A stretch of DNA of 11,126 nucleotides from JACVRX01 sp035697245 (GCA_035697245.1 DASSDH010000130.1:1-11126), one strand, 5' to 3'; counted from the stretch's first letter, positions 1-6,628 are shown. Program-made: numbers and translations. Notes: a model not told the origin generated them from the letters alone.

Positions 1-756
1 GAAGTGCTCGTCGAGGACGGACAGGGCGATGTTGGCCAACAGAGGTGAGAGAATCCCGCCCTGGGGTGTGCCGGTGATCGTCTCGCGGTTGCGGCCGTCC
101 TCGGTGAGGATCCCGGCCCGCAAGAACGCCTTCACCCATCCCAGAACACGTCTGTCCCCGATCCGATCTCGCACACGGCCCAGGAGGGCGGTGTGGTCGA
201 TCTCGTCGAAGCACGCCTTGATGTCCGCCTCGAACACCCAGCCGTAGTTCCGGTTGGGTGAGGCGAGGTAGTGGATCTCGGCGATGGCGTCTTGGGCTCG
301 GCGCTTCGGGCGGAAGCCATAGGAACACGGCTTAAAGTCCGCCTCGAAGATCGGCTCGAGCACCAGCTTCAACGAGGCCTGCACGACCCGGTCTGCGGTC
401 GTCGGGATCCCCAGCGAGCGGACCTTGCGGTTCGCTTTGGGAATCGTCTTCTCCCGCACCCGCTGCGGGGCGAACCGGCCGGCCTTGAGATCATCTCGCA
501 GCCCACCAAGCAGCCCCCCAGCACCAAACACGACGGAGCGGGGTGCCACTCCATCGACGCCGGCGGTTCGTGCACCCTTGTTGCCCCGCACCCGACTCCA
601 CGCCACAACGAGAAACGCCGGGTCATAGACGAGGTTGGCAAGGTCATCGAAGCGACGGCCAGGATCAGCCATCGCCCACTGGTGCAGCTTCGTCTGCATC
701 ACGAGTACCCGCTGCTCGGCCTCGTCGAGGTCGGGCCACGGAGCGCCGATGTTCAC
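1..756 (-). CDS. ltrA: Group II intron reverse transcriptase/maturase, N-terminal 252 residues (runs off the left edge)
   Basis: Multifunctional intron-encoded protein: it helps its intron RNA splice and copies the intron into DNA at new sites. Reading the minus strand from a GTG at 756 gives an uninterrupted frame to the window edge. An SD-like GGAGG lies at about 763-769, six bases upstream. Visible blocks: RT0-like region at residues 45-69 (NKGARTAGVDGV), RT1 at 113-138 (SLGIPTTADRVVQASLK), RT2 at 145-158 (SYGFRPKRRAQDAI), RT3 at 175-188 (FEADIKACFDEIDH, metal-binding Asp178) and RT4 at 229-245 (GTPQGGILSPLLANIAL). The YADD catalytic box, maturase (X) domain and any DNA-binding or endonuclease domain should lie left of position 1. 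Family identity is clear from these motifs. Whether the protein is active cannot be judged because the second catalytic motif is not in the window. Confidence 0.93.
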   Translation of the reverse strand, partial: MNIGAPWPDLDEAEQRVLVMQTKLHQWAMADPGRRFDDLANLVYDPAFLVVAWSRVRGNKGARTAGVDGVAPRSVVFGAGGLLGGLRDDLKAGRFAPQRVREKTIPKANRKVRSLGIPTTADRVVQASLKLVLEPIFEADFKPCSYGFRPKRRAQDAIAEIHYLASPNRNYGWVFEADIKACFDEIDHTALLGRVRDRIGDRRVLGWVKAFLRAGILTEDGRNRETITGTPQGGILSPLLANIALSVLDEHF

Positions 757-1358
757 CGGCGGCCTCCTCGATCAGCGTCGATGCTGCGAACACACTGGAC
801 CCCTTCGCCATGTGACCGGCTTTCCCGACCTCGGACTACTACGGGTCCTCCGCCCCACCCCGGCGGCATCGGCCGGCAACGGGCCTTCCCGCCGACCAGC
901 TGGCCGCTGGTCGGGAAGGGAACCGCCGGGATGGTTCCCACGTTCACTCTCGAACCCTTCGACGGGGTCGACGCCCAGCTATGCCCCTGCAGCCTCGCCA
1001 CGGCTACGCCGCAGGCCTTCACCATGGCCTCCCGACCGGCGACATCACCCAGCCAAGGAGTTCCCCCCGCCGGAGCGGAGGTACGCGCTGCTGCCCAGCC
1101 CGGATCTGCCAGGTTCGAGCTGGTGGTCTCGTCTTGAGAGGCGTTCAGTCGCTGGTTCCTCACGTACGCCTTTCCGTCTCGCTTGCCGGACCCGGACCGT
1201 CTGGCAGTGCCGGCCCGTCCCGTCGTTGTCAGAGCTGCTATCCACCCTCCCCCTCGTCCCAGGGATCAGGCTGCCCTCAGCTTCACTCGGCCCGCTGCGA
1301 CGAGCCGGAGGCGGTGTCCTCTCACCACCGCAGGGTTCAAGAGCACCTCGTGGCGCTC
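757..1358 (-). ncRNA. 5' RNA part of the group II intron (domains I-III and start of domain IV), boundary inferred
   Basis: About 600 bases directly upstream of the maturase start hold no convincing gene and have the length expected for group II ribozyme domains I-III plus the start of domain IV. On the minus strand just before the maturase is a stretch familiar from actinobacterial group II introns: a GAGGACCCGTAGTAGTCC motif, then GGGAAAGCCGGTCACATGG and AAGGGGTCC (about 786-855). A strong stem lies at 884-919. The 5' boundary is inferred at about 1358, where the IS3 transposase reading frame loses its family sequence. The first bases there, GAGCG, differ at one position from the usual intron start GUGYG, so the exact base is uncertain. 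Domains V and VI lie outside the window, so splicing competence is unknown. Confidence 0.7.
884..919 (-). other. Strong stem-loop inside the intron RNA
   Basis: The segments 884-890 and 894-900 pair with 913-919 and 906-912 (CCTTCCC plus GACCAGC against GCTGGTC plus GGGAAGG). This leaves a 3-base bulge and a 5-base loop. A 14-bp interrupted helix in a non-coding stretch fits a structured ribozyme subdomain better than a terminator, because no T-run follows on either strand. Confidence 0.65.
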
Positions 1359-1757
1359 GAGATCGGCGACCCACAGCTGGTTGGGTGCGGTGGCGACAAA
1401 CCGGCGGTCCACGAGATCCCCCGGACGGGCGCTGATGTCAGCGGGGATCGTGGTCCGCTTCTTCTTGCCTCGCACCCGCCCTGCCAGGCCCATCTGGCGC
1501 ATCAACCGCTCGACCCGGCACCGGCCCACCTCGATGCCTTCGCGGTTGAGCTGGCGCCACACCTTCCGGGCGCCGTAGACCTCAAAGTTCTCCGCGTGCA
1601 CCCGACGGATCTCGACGCGCAGCTCCTCGTCGCGCACCCGGCGCCGACATGGCCGACGCGTCTTCGCCGCGTAGTAGGTGGACGGGGCGACCTGCAGCAC
1701 CTCGCAGATCGGCTCGACCCCGAACCGCCCCCGGTACCCGTCGATGTAGGCGATCAC
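1359..1757 (-). pseudogene. IS3-family transposase OrfB, 5' part (DDE catalytic core interrupted)
   Basis: OrfB carries the rve/DDE integrase domain of the IS3 OrfAB transposase. A GTG at 1757 overlaps the orfA stop (GTGA) and opens the frame MIAYIDGYRGRFGVEPICEV, typical of the family. The HTH_21-like region (YGARKVWRQLNREG at about 61-74, VERLMRQMGLAGRVRGKK at about 82-99) is intact. The match ends at LWVADL (residues 128-133), which includes the first catalytic Asp (D132). The open frame runs on to a stop at 1266, adding about 30 residues (ERHEVLLNPAVVRG onward) that do not fit the expected TYV continuation. I read those as translated intron RNA. The usual OrfB is about 280-300 residues; the second Asp and the Glu are absent here, so this copy cannot make active transposase unless the intron splices. 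Confidence 0.85.
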
Positions 1758-2083
1758 TTCTTCCGTTGGCGGTCGAGCTCCGCCCCGAAGAAAGCCGCGG
1801 CCGTCTTCAAGATCTCATTGGCGCGGCGCAGCTCCTTGTTCTCCCGCTCCAGCTCGGCGATCCGGGACCGCTCCGCACGGGTCACCCCCGGTCGGTCTCC
1901 CGTCTCGACCTCCTGCTCGATGACCCAGCGCCGCAGCGTCTCCCGGTTGACCCCCAGCTGCGAGGAGATCGCGGTCACGCCACCATCACTCACGCCCCGC
2001 TCATCGCGCCACTCGCGCACCAAGCGCACAGCCCGCTCGCGGAACTCATCGGGATACACCCTCGGTCGTCCCATGGACCCCAT
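1754..2083 (-). CDS. IS3-family transposase OrfA (HTH / leucine-zipper subunit)
   Basis: A 109-residue protein, the normal OrfA length. OrfA binds the IS ends and represses or, as an OrfAB frameshift fusion, becomes the N-terminus of the transposase. Visible parts: a helix-turn-helix (about residues 10-60, FRERAVRLVREWRDE to VNRETLRRWV) and a C-terminal heptad region (about 70-97, RSRIAELERENKELRRANEI) ending in AAAFFGAELDRQRKK. The start is set by the family's usual MGRPRVYPDEFRERAV; an ATG at 2083 adds three residues. The end overlaps orfB by 4 bases, with orfB in the -1 frame. The orfA tail CGGAAGAAGTGA is where programmed -1 slippage would be expected, although it is not the textbook A_AAA_AAG. 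OrfA is intact while OrfB is interrupted. Confidence 0.92.
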   Translation of the reverse strand: MGSMGRPRVYPDEFRERAVRLVREWRDERGVSDGGVTAISSQLGVNRETLRRWVIEQEVETGDRPGVTRAERSRIAELERENKELRRANEILKTAAAFFGAELDRQRKK

Positions 2084-2098
2084 CCTCCCTGCACAGAA

Positions 2099-2128
2099 TG
2101 GAGCCTCCGTGGAACCCGGGGCGGTTCA
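2099..2128 (-). repeat. Left terminal inverted repeat of the IS3-family element (single end seen)
   Basis: Read on the minus strand from 2128 the sequence begins TGAACCGCCCCGGGTTCC and continues to a GGAGGCTCCA. This is the form of end I associate with actinobacterial IS3-family elements and begins with the TG typical of IS3 ends. It sits 15 bases upstream of the orfA start. The partner repeat is not in the window. The flanking target duplication therefore cannot be tested here. Confidence 0.7.
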
Positions 2129-2406
2129 CTCAGCGGCGTGCGACGGAATCGGCGTTCGGCGCTTGGGACTCCGTACAGAACGACGTGCCCGGACGACGGC
2201 TCGGCTCGCGTCACGACGTGCATCGATCGGCGCCTCTGGCGCCCGTCAGTGACACACGTCGACGTACAGATCGACCGATACGTACCTCGATCGCGGCGAC
2301 ATCAACCGCGGCCGTTCCCGAGCCGCCACCTGGGGCAGGAGACCATCCCGCTTCGGTCCGACCAGCGTAGGTTCGGGCGTGAACAGCCCACGCACTTGGA
2401 GAACCG
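2129..2406. other. Non-coding stretch between the IS end and the small membrane protein gene
   Basis: About 280 bases without a supportable gene. It contains two GGCGCC palindromes three bases apart (2229-2234 and 2238-2243), the palindrome ACGTCGACGT (2256-2265) and copy A of the three-block repeat. No clear -35/-10 pair was recognised. A TAGGTT at about 2367-2372 is only a weak -10 candidate for the downstream gene. Confidence 0.5.
2225..2279 (+). repeat. Intergenic three-block repeat, copy A
   Basis: Shares with copy B (6629-6684) the blocks GATCGGCGC (2225-2233), CGTCAGT (2244-2250) and CGTACAGATCGACCGAT (2263-2279, 17 identical bases). The first and last blocks have almost the same spacing in both copies (38 and 39 bases start to start). 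It lies about 130 bases upstream of the small membrane protein gene on the same strand. It could be an operator, a promoter-proximal element, or a remnant of a shared mobile sequence. Confidence 0.6.
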
Positions 2407-2772
2407 ATGGACCAGCCGGTCAACCCTGACGAGCGCGACCCATCGGTCACGGCGGTGGCCGCCGTCAGCCTAGTGGCCGGACTGGCGTGCACATTGGCCC
2501 CCAGCGTCACAGCGCGCCTTGCCGGCATCGACGCCACCCGCGGCGTGCTGCGCGCGGTCGGCCTGGCGGATCTGGCCCTGGCGCTGGGCCTGTACGTCGG
2601 GCGCCCGTCCTGGCCATGGCTGCTGGCGCGCGCCGCGTCGAACCCGGCCATCGCCGCCGTGTCGCTGGCGTCGGCCCGATCACGACGGGCCCGTCTGCTC
2701 GCTGCCGGCTTGGCGGTCGCCACCGCTTCCGACCTCCGGACCGCCGCCCGGCTCCGCGCCGCCCACCGCTGA
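2407..2772 (+). CDS. Small hydrophobic membrane protein, unknown function
   Basis: A 121-residue protein with four likely membrane segments: about 14-34 (VTAVAAVSLVAGLACTLAPS), 47-64 (VLRAVGLADLALALGLYV), 71-89 and 96-112. The spacing, with Pro-Ser-Val-Thr-Ala-Arg after the first helix and a GLADLALALGL stretch in the second, resembles small actinobacterial DUF4267-like membrane proteins, but I do not assign a family with certainty. GGAGAA (2398-2403) precedes the ATG closely, which supports this start. The gene has strongly GC-rich third positions, as expected for a real high-GC gene. It stands alone: the IS end is upstream and it converges on the CPBP protease gene downstream, with 213 bases between the stops. 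That gap has no clear terminator, only a repeated GGCGCGGATC (about 2903-2938). Confidence 0.72.
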   Translation: MDQPVNPDERDPSVTAVAAVSLVAGLACTLAPSVTARLAGIDATRGVLRAVGLADLALALGLYVGRPSWPWLLARAASNPAIAAVSLASARSRRARLLAAGLAVATASDLRTAARLRAAHR

Positions 2773-2985
2773 CCGGCTGGCGACCAAGCGCCACCCGCCC
2801 GCGACAGAGCGCCGGTTCCGCGTGCGCCTTCCATCGGACCGCCGCGCATTCTGTGTGGCCGCGGACGAACGATCTGGGTGCTCTCGATCTGAGCACGCGT
2901 TCTGGCGCGGATCGCGTATACGACGCCGGCGCGGATCAGTGGCAGATATGGGCTGTCAAGCGATTGGAAGTTGGGTCTCCATGGC

Positions 2986-3819
2986 TCACAGCACGAGCGT
3001 GAGAACAACGATGATCGCGAAGACGCTCTGAAGCGAGTGCACAAGGATCCCCATCCACGCGCTTTGGTAACGCCGGGACGGATATGCCTCAAGAAAGATG
3101 CCCTCGACCAGAGTGTTCGGAATGCTCCATGGCTGGTGGAGGTGATAGACCGCGAACAGGGCGCCGTTGGCGATCCAGTCACGTTTTCCGAAGACGCCGT
3201 TCATGCGCGGCAACAGAACCCCGCGAAAGAGGAGTTCCTCCCCGAGCGCGGTGTTGAAAATGGACAACACCACGATGACCGCGAACCAGCCCCAGGCTCC
3301 CTCAAAGAACGCCTCACCACGGTCGGAGTCCAGAAAGTCGGCGAAGTCCCTGACCGAGGGACCGGGGATTTCGGGCACGAGTGCCCAGATGGCACCGAGG
3401 GCGACGAAGAGGACCGCCCACCACCACACTTTCCCGCCCACGCGGCCGGTCTTCGGATCCCGGGGTGGCAGCAACCAGAGCGCATCGCGCAAACGCGACC
3501 ACTGGAGCGTCCCCAACTCGCGCCACATGAGGATCAGCACCAGTGCGAATTGCCAGACGAGCCCCACGGTCAAGGAGATGAGCAGCGCCTGAGCTAGGGG
3601 CTCATCACCCCCGAGCTGGTCGCGGAGCACAGGCGCGACCACCCACGCGAGAACGGCCATGGGAATGGCGGCCGCCGCCCACACCCCCAGGATCTGAGCG
3701 AGTGAGTATTGCCTGACAGCCGAATACCGTTGGTCGAGAGTGTCCTCCGCCGGCGCGGCATTCTGGCGAGCGACCGGCGAGTCAGGGATCCGCGAAGAAC
3801 CGTCGTCGGCGTCCACCAC
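2986..3819 (-). CDS. CPBP-family intramembrane glutamic endopeptidase (CaaX-protease/Abi-like)
   Basis: A 277-residue integral membrane protein. The family cleaves peptides within the membrane (Rce1-like) and in bacteria is linked to prenylated-protein or peptide processing, bacteriocin immunity and stress. Diagnostic motifs: EELLFRG with E194, E195 and R199; FAVYHLH with H226; and ILVHSLQS with H261. Membrane segments fall at about 42-62, 77-98, 131-149, 176-192, 214-228 and 254-276. The first 35 residues are polar and probably cytoplasmic. The GTG at 3819 is preceded by GAGGGGGG five bases upstream, which fixes the start. A 9-bp hairpin (3835-3856) ends 15 bases before the start codon and could affect translation or be a terminator of an upstream transcript. 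G+C of sampled lines is about 58-63%, lower than the kinase and permease genes. No bacteriocin or substrate gene is visible next to it. Confidence 0.9.
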   Translation of the reverse strand: MVDADDGSSRIPDSPVARQNAAPAEDTLDQRYSAVRQYSLAQILGVWAAAAIPMAVLAWVVAPVLRDQLGGDEPLAQALLISLTVGLVWQFALVLILMWRELGTLQWSRLRDALWLLPPRDPKTGRVGGKVWWWAVLFVALGAIWALVPEIPGPSVRDFADFLDSDRGEAFFEGAWGWFAVIVVLSIFNTALGEELLFRGVLLPRMNGVFGKRDWIANGALFAVYHLHQPWSIPNTLVEGIFLEAYPSRRYQSAWMGILVHSLQSVFAIIVVLTLVL

Positions 3820-3834
3820 AATCGCCCCCCTCGC

Positions 3835-3856
3835 GAAGCCGAAAGGATTCGGCTTC
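3835..3856 (-). promoter_or_regulatory. 9-bp perfect hairpin in the CPBP gene 5' leader
   Basis: GAAGCCGAA (3835-3843) pairs perfectly with TTCGGCTTC (3848-3856) around a 4-base loop. It lies just upstream of the ribosome binding site of the CPBP protease gene. It has no T-run in either direction, so a translational-control hairpin or a protein-binding palindrome is as likely as a terminator. Confidence 0.6.
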
Positions 3857-3921
3857 CCGAGGTGAGGATAGATCCGGAGGGGTACGCGGGACTAGAGCTG
3901 ACGCGCACCGAATGCCCCCCG

Positions 3922-3959
3922 GCTCTGGAGTGATCTCGCGGGCCAGAGCGGGCAATCGG
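3922..3959. repeat. Left recombinase-flanking site (hairpin core plus direct-repeat flank)
   Basis: The core at 3922-3947 matches, inverted, 4972-4997 at 25 of 26 bases. It has self-complementary arms, GCTCTGG (3922-3928) and CCAGAGC (3943-3949), around an asymmetric centre AGTGATCTCGCGGG. The right arm and flank (3943-3959, CCAGAGCGGGCAATCGG) repeat in direct orientation at 4991-5007 with one mismatch. The core lies 14 bases beyond the recombinase stop codon, so it could also serve as a terminator stem. Paired arms around an asymmetric centre are what tyrosine recombinase sites look like. Confidence 0.75.
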
Positions 3960-3961
3960 CG

Positions 3962-4882
3962 TCAGCGGCTGGCGCCGGCAAGGAATGTCGCGACGATGTA
4001 GGTGGCGTGCCGGTCGAGGGAGACCCTGGCCCGGTCGTAGCGCATGGTGGTGCGGGGATCGGCGTGGCTGGCGGCCTCTTGGACGTCGCGGAGGGGAACG
4101 CCGGCGTCGAGTGCGGCGGTGATGAACGCGTGACGCAAGGTGTGGGGTCCGACCCGCTTGGCGATCCCCGCCCGTCGGGCGATGCGGCGCACGATCCGTC
4201 CGGCGGCGTGGCGGTCAATACGCCTGCCGTCGGTTCCGACGAAGATCGGTCCGTCGCAGCGTTCGCCGACTGCGAGGTCGATGGCTCTGGCCGTTCGTGG
4301 TGCGAGAGGTACGGTCACGACCTTGCCGCCTTTGCGCAGGATGGTGAGTGTGCGGTGGCCGCGTTCGAGGCCGAGGTCCTCGATGTCGGCGCCGATGGCT
4401 TCGGAGACTCGCAGCCCGTTGAGGGCCAGCAGGCTGATCAGCGCGTGATCCCGGCCACCGGCCAGCCCGGCGGCGACCAGCATGGCGCCGACCTCGTTGC
4501 GGTCCAGGCCGGTGGCATGGGACTCGTAGTCCAGGCGAGGTCGACGCACATGTGCGGCCGGCGAGACCGAGATGAGATCCTCTTGTTCGGCGTAGCGGTA
4601 GAAGCAAGCCACGGTGCAGAGCCGGCGCGCGATGGTGGCCTGGGCCCGGCCCAGGGACTCGAGGTGGCGGGCGAAGCACTCGATGTCGGCGCGACGCGCC
4701 CCGAACACCGCCACCCGATGTTCGGTGCACCAGGCGACGTACTGGCGTAGGTCGAGCGTGTAGGCGTCACGGGTCAGGCCGCTGTAGCCGGCCAGGAACC
4801 CGGCCAACGCCAGCTGCTCGTTGGCGCTGAACAGCTCGTCTCGCGTGGCGAGCAGGGTGCTGGTCGAGAGGGGAACATCCAC
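3962..4882 (-). CDS. Tyrosine recombinase / XerC-D-like integrase
   Basis: A complete 306-residue site-specific recombinase. The N-terminal SAM-like core-binding domain spans about 22-110 (FLAGYSGLTRDAYTLDLRQY to FYRYAEQEDLI); the catalytic domain spans about 120-295. All catalytic residues are present: R158 (LNGLRVSEA), K184 (LRKGGK), H247 and R250 (GPHTLRHAF), H273 (ASHADPRTT) and nucleophile Y282 (MRYDRARVS). The length is close to XerC/XerD (about 300) with no arm-binding extension, so it may act without directionality factors on a short two-arm site. The GTG at 4882 has GGAGG eight bases upstream. The gene is bracketed by two hairpin-forming sites (3922-3947 and 4972-4997) in inverted orientation, the most likely substrates. 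No second recombinase or phage gene is near. Confidence 0.93.
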   Translation of the reverse strand: MDVPLSTSTLLATRDELFSANEQLALAGFLAGYSGLTRDAYTLDLRQYVAWCTEHRVAVFGARRADIECFARHLESLGRAQATIARRLCTVACFYRYAEQEDLISVSPAAHVRRPRLDYESHATGLDRNEVGAMLVAAGLAGGRDHALISLLALNGLRVSEAIGADIEDLGLERGHRTLTILRKGGKVVTVPLAPRTARAIDLAVGERCDGPIFVGTDGRRIDRHAAGRIVRRIARRAGIAKRVGPHTLRHAFITAALDAGVPLRDVQEAASHADPRTTMRYDRARVSLDRHATYIVATFLAGASR

Positions 4883-4971
4883 AGTGAAACCTCCAAGCGT
4901 CGAGCCGAGGCTCCAGTGGCCGGGGACCGGTCAAGCAGCCCCAGCAACCATCAGAGGCCGCCGACGGTACG

Positions 4972-5007
4972 TCTGGCCCGCGAGATCGCTCCAGAGCGGG
5001 CAGTCGG
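4972..5007. repeat. Right recombinase-flanking site (inverted core, direct flank)
   Basis: The core at 4972-4997 is the reverse complement of 3922-3947 with a single mismatch. The flank at 4991-5007 (CCAGAGCGGGCAGTCGG) is a direct repeat of 3943-3959 with one mismatch. It sits 90 bases upstream of the recombinase start codon, so recombination or protein binding here could affect recombinase expression. Compared with the left site, the centre is flipped while the right flank is not. Confidence 0.75.
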
Positions 5008-5024
5008 TGGCGCCTCGCGCCACC
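5006..5024. other. 8-bp perfect GC hairpin between recombinase and cyclase genes
   Basis: GGTGGCGC (5006-5013) pairs with GCGCCACC (5017-5024) around CTC. It abuts the right recombinase site and precedes the cyclase start by about 90 bases. There is no T-run. It may separate the two divergent transcripts or be part of the recombination site. Confidence 0.5.
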
Positions 5025-5113
5025 TACCCGGCGTCAGGGGCACTTCGTCAGCAAGGACGGGTCACAGAATCTCATCGGATGACCCTCGGCGGGCAGGATT
5101 ACCCTGCACCGCG

Positions 5114-6445
5114 ATGGAGGCGGGGCAGACCGGCTACGCCCGTACCAGCGATGGGATCCACATTGCGTATCGCACGTGGGGCGAGAAGAGCCCGGTCCAT
5201 GTGTTCCTGTCTGATTTTGGGGCAACGGTGGATACGCGTGACATGCACCCGAGCTTCCTCCGCCTCTGGCGTCAGCTCTCGGGGATCAGCAAGGTCGTTT
5301 CCTTAGACCGTCGAGGAATCGGAACATCCGACGTGGCGTGTCCCCAACGATTCGATCTGGACGACTACGTGCTCGACATCCTTGCGGTTGTGGACGCAAT
5401 CGGTGCGAAGGAAGTGGTGTTGACCGGCGAAGGCTCCGCCGGGGCGGGAGCGGTTGCGTTCACCGTCGCTCATTCGGATCGTGTCACTCGCTTGGCGATC
5501 GTGAATGGTTTCGCGTCGCAGGTGCAGCGTGAGGACTATGACATCGCGCTGTTCTCTCGTGACGACGTCATCGCCATGATTGACAACTTCCTGCCGGTCT
5601 GGGGGCAGGGCGAATTCATTCAGACGTTTGCTCCGAAGTTGGCCTTCGACCCGTCCTTCGTCGAGGTGTGCGGTCGGATCGAACGGTTCGTCTGCGGTCC
5701 AAATACGGCGGCCGCCTGGGGCCGCGCGGTGGCCGAGCTGGACATCCGGGATCTTGCCGCACGGGTTGACGTTCCAACGCTCGTGTACTTCACCGGCGAC
5801 CTGCTGCATGTGGCTGTTGAGCAGTGCCGTGACTTGGCTGATCGCATTCCTAACGCTTCGCTCGTGGAAGCGCCTGGCCGGCTCTTCTACCAGCCAGACC
5901 AGAGCCCACAACTCGACGAGTTCGCGGAGTTCATCGGCGGGCGGATCGACCCAGACCCGACAGTTGAGGCCACCGTCCTGTTCGTGGATGTCGTCGGATC
6001 AACCGCTCACGCCGCAGCGATGGGCGACGCCAGTTGGCTAGAGGTGCTCAATGACCTCGACGCCTTCGTTCAACAACAGGTGTCCTCCCGCGGCGGACGC
6101 GTCGTCAAGCAGACGGGAGACGGGCACCTCGCGATGTTTGACGATCCATCCGACGGGCTGTCCGCGGCCATGATGATCACCAAGGGCGTCAACGCCCTTG
6201 GGATCGAGGCTCGAGGAGGCGTGCACCTCGGGGTCGTCAGCCTCAGGTCGAACGGCGATGTTGGAGGCATGGCAATCCATTTCGCTGCGCGACTCATGAA
6301 CGCCGCCGGTGCTCGCCAGGTCTACGTGTCAGAAGCCTTGGCCGAACGTGTCGGATCCCGCTCGGTGAGATTCGAGGATCGCGGAGAGCACGAGTTCAAG
6401 GGTGTACCCGGTCGACACGTCGTGCTCGAAGCTCTCGGCAACTGA
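5114..6445 (+). CDS. Alpha/beta-hydrolase-like domain fused to class III adenylate/guanylate cyclase
   Basis: A 443-residue soluble protein. Residues about 10-270 have the alpha/beta-hydrolase fold (YARTSDGIHIAYRTWG start, LDRRGIGTSDV, a closing VPTLVYFTGD). Residues about 285-440 form a class III nucleotide cyclase: metal Asp in LFVDVVGST (D292), purine-selecting Lys K332 and second metal Asp D336 (KQTGDGHLAMF), and the transition-state region IHFAARLM (H389, R393). The His where many family members have Asn is, to my knowledge, common in this hydrolase-linked subgroup. The nucleophile elbow reads GEGSAG (105-110), not G-x-S-x-G in register, so the hydrolase part may be a ligand-binding sensor. 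The ATG at 5114 was chosen because family-like sequence begins there; an upstream in-frame start would only add repeat-containing leader. The SD is weak. Sampled G+C is about 55-57%, low for the window. The product, cAMP or cGMP, is inferred. Confidence 0.9.
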   Translation: MEAGQTGYARTSDGIHIAYRTWGEKSPVHVFLSDFGATVDTRDMHPSFLRLWRQLSGISKVVSLDRRGIGTSDVACPQRFDLDDYVLDILAVVDAIGAKEVVLTGEGSAGAGAVAFTVAHSDRVTRLAIVNGFASQVQREDYDIALFSRDDVIAMIDNFLPVWGQGEFIQTFAPKLAFDPSFVEVCGRIERFVCGPNTAAAWGRAVAELDIRDLAARVDVPTLVYFTGDLLHVAVEQCRDLADRIPNASLVEAPGRLFYQPDQSPQLDEFAEFIGGRIDPDPTVEATVLFVDVVGSTAHAAAMGDASWLEVLNDLDAFVQQQVSSRGGRVVKQTGDGHLAMFDDPSDGLSAAMMITKGVNALGIEARGGVHLGVVSLRSNGDVGGMAIHFAARLMNAAGARQVYVSEALAERVGSRSVRFEDRGEHEFKGVPGRHVVLEALGN

Positions 6446-6628
6446 CACTCATAAGCGCGACGTCCGGAACCGGTGGCGACCGGGGCATAGGTGCCGATCG
6501 GGGACGGAACATTGCGCCGTATCTGCCAGTGATCTCGCGCGCTCTCTGAATGCGCGGAACGCGCCAGAACGTGAGCACAGATCATCTGCGTCAGAACGTC
6601 GAGCCGTCGCACCGCGGTGATGGCGCCA

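Larger units (their letters stand above)
1359..2128 (-). mobile_element. IS3-family insertion sequence, left (5') portion, interrupted by the group II intron
   Basis: The element starts on the minus strand at its terminal repeat (2099-2128), carries orfA and the first 133 codons of orfB, and stops abruptly at about 1359. No matching right-hand terminal repeat, which would read TGAACCGCCCCGGG on the plus strand, was found between position 1 and 1359. The orfB frame breaks inside the conserved catalytic core and continues into intron sequence, so the simplest reading is insertion of the intron into the IS. The missing half should then follow the intron 3' end, left of the window. A simple truncation of the IS is the alternative. 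Confidence 0.75.

Noticed and set aside
1110..1120. GGTTCGAG as a tRNA T-arm or attachment site
   Set aside because: No cloverleaf can be drawn around it and it lies inside the intron RNA region.
1161..1163. Minus-strand GTGAG at 1163 as the intron 5' end
   Set aside because: It would leave only about 400 bases of ribozyme before the maturase and leave 1164-1358 unexplained; the break in the transposase at 1359 is the better boundary.
1266..1757. OrfB read as a complete 163-residue transposase or as an internal in-frame deletion of IS3 OrfB
   Set aside because: The normal OrfB is about 280-300 residues, and the last 30 residues here do not match the expected C-terminus. An abrupt change followed by intron sequence fits insertion better than deletion.
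271..2252. Several long plus-strand frames over the intron and IS
   Set aside because: They lie opposite the maturase, ribozyme and transposase sequence and have no family-like motifs.
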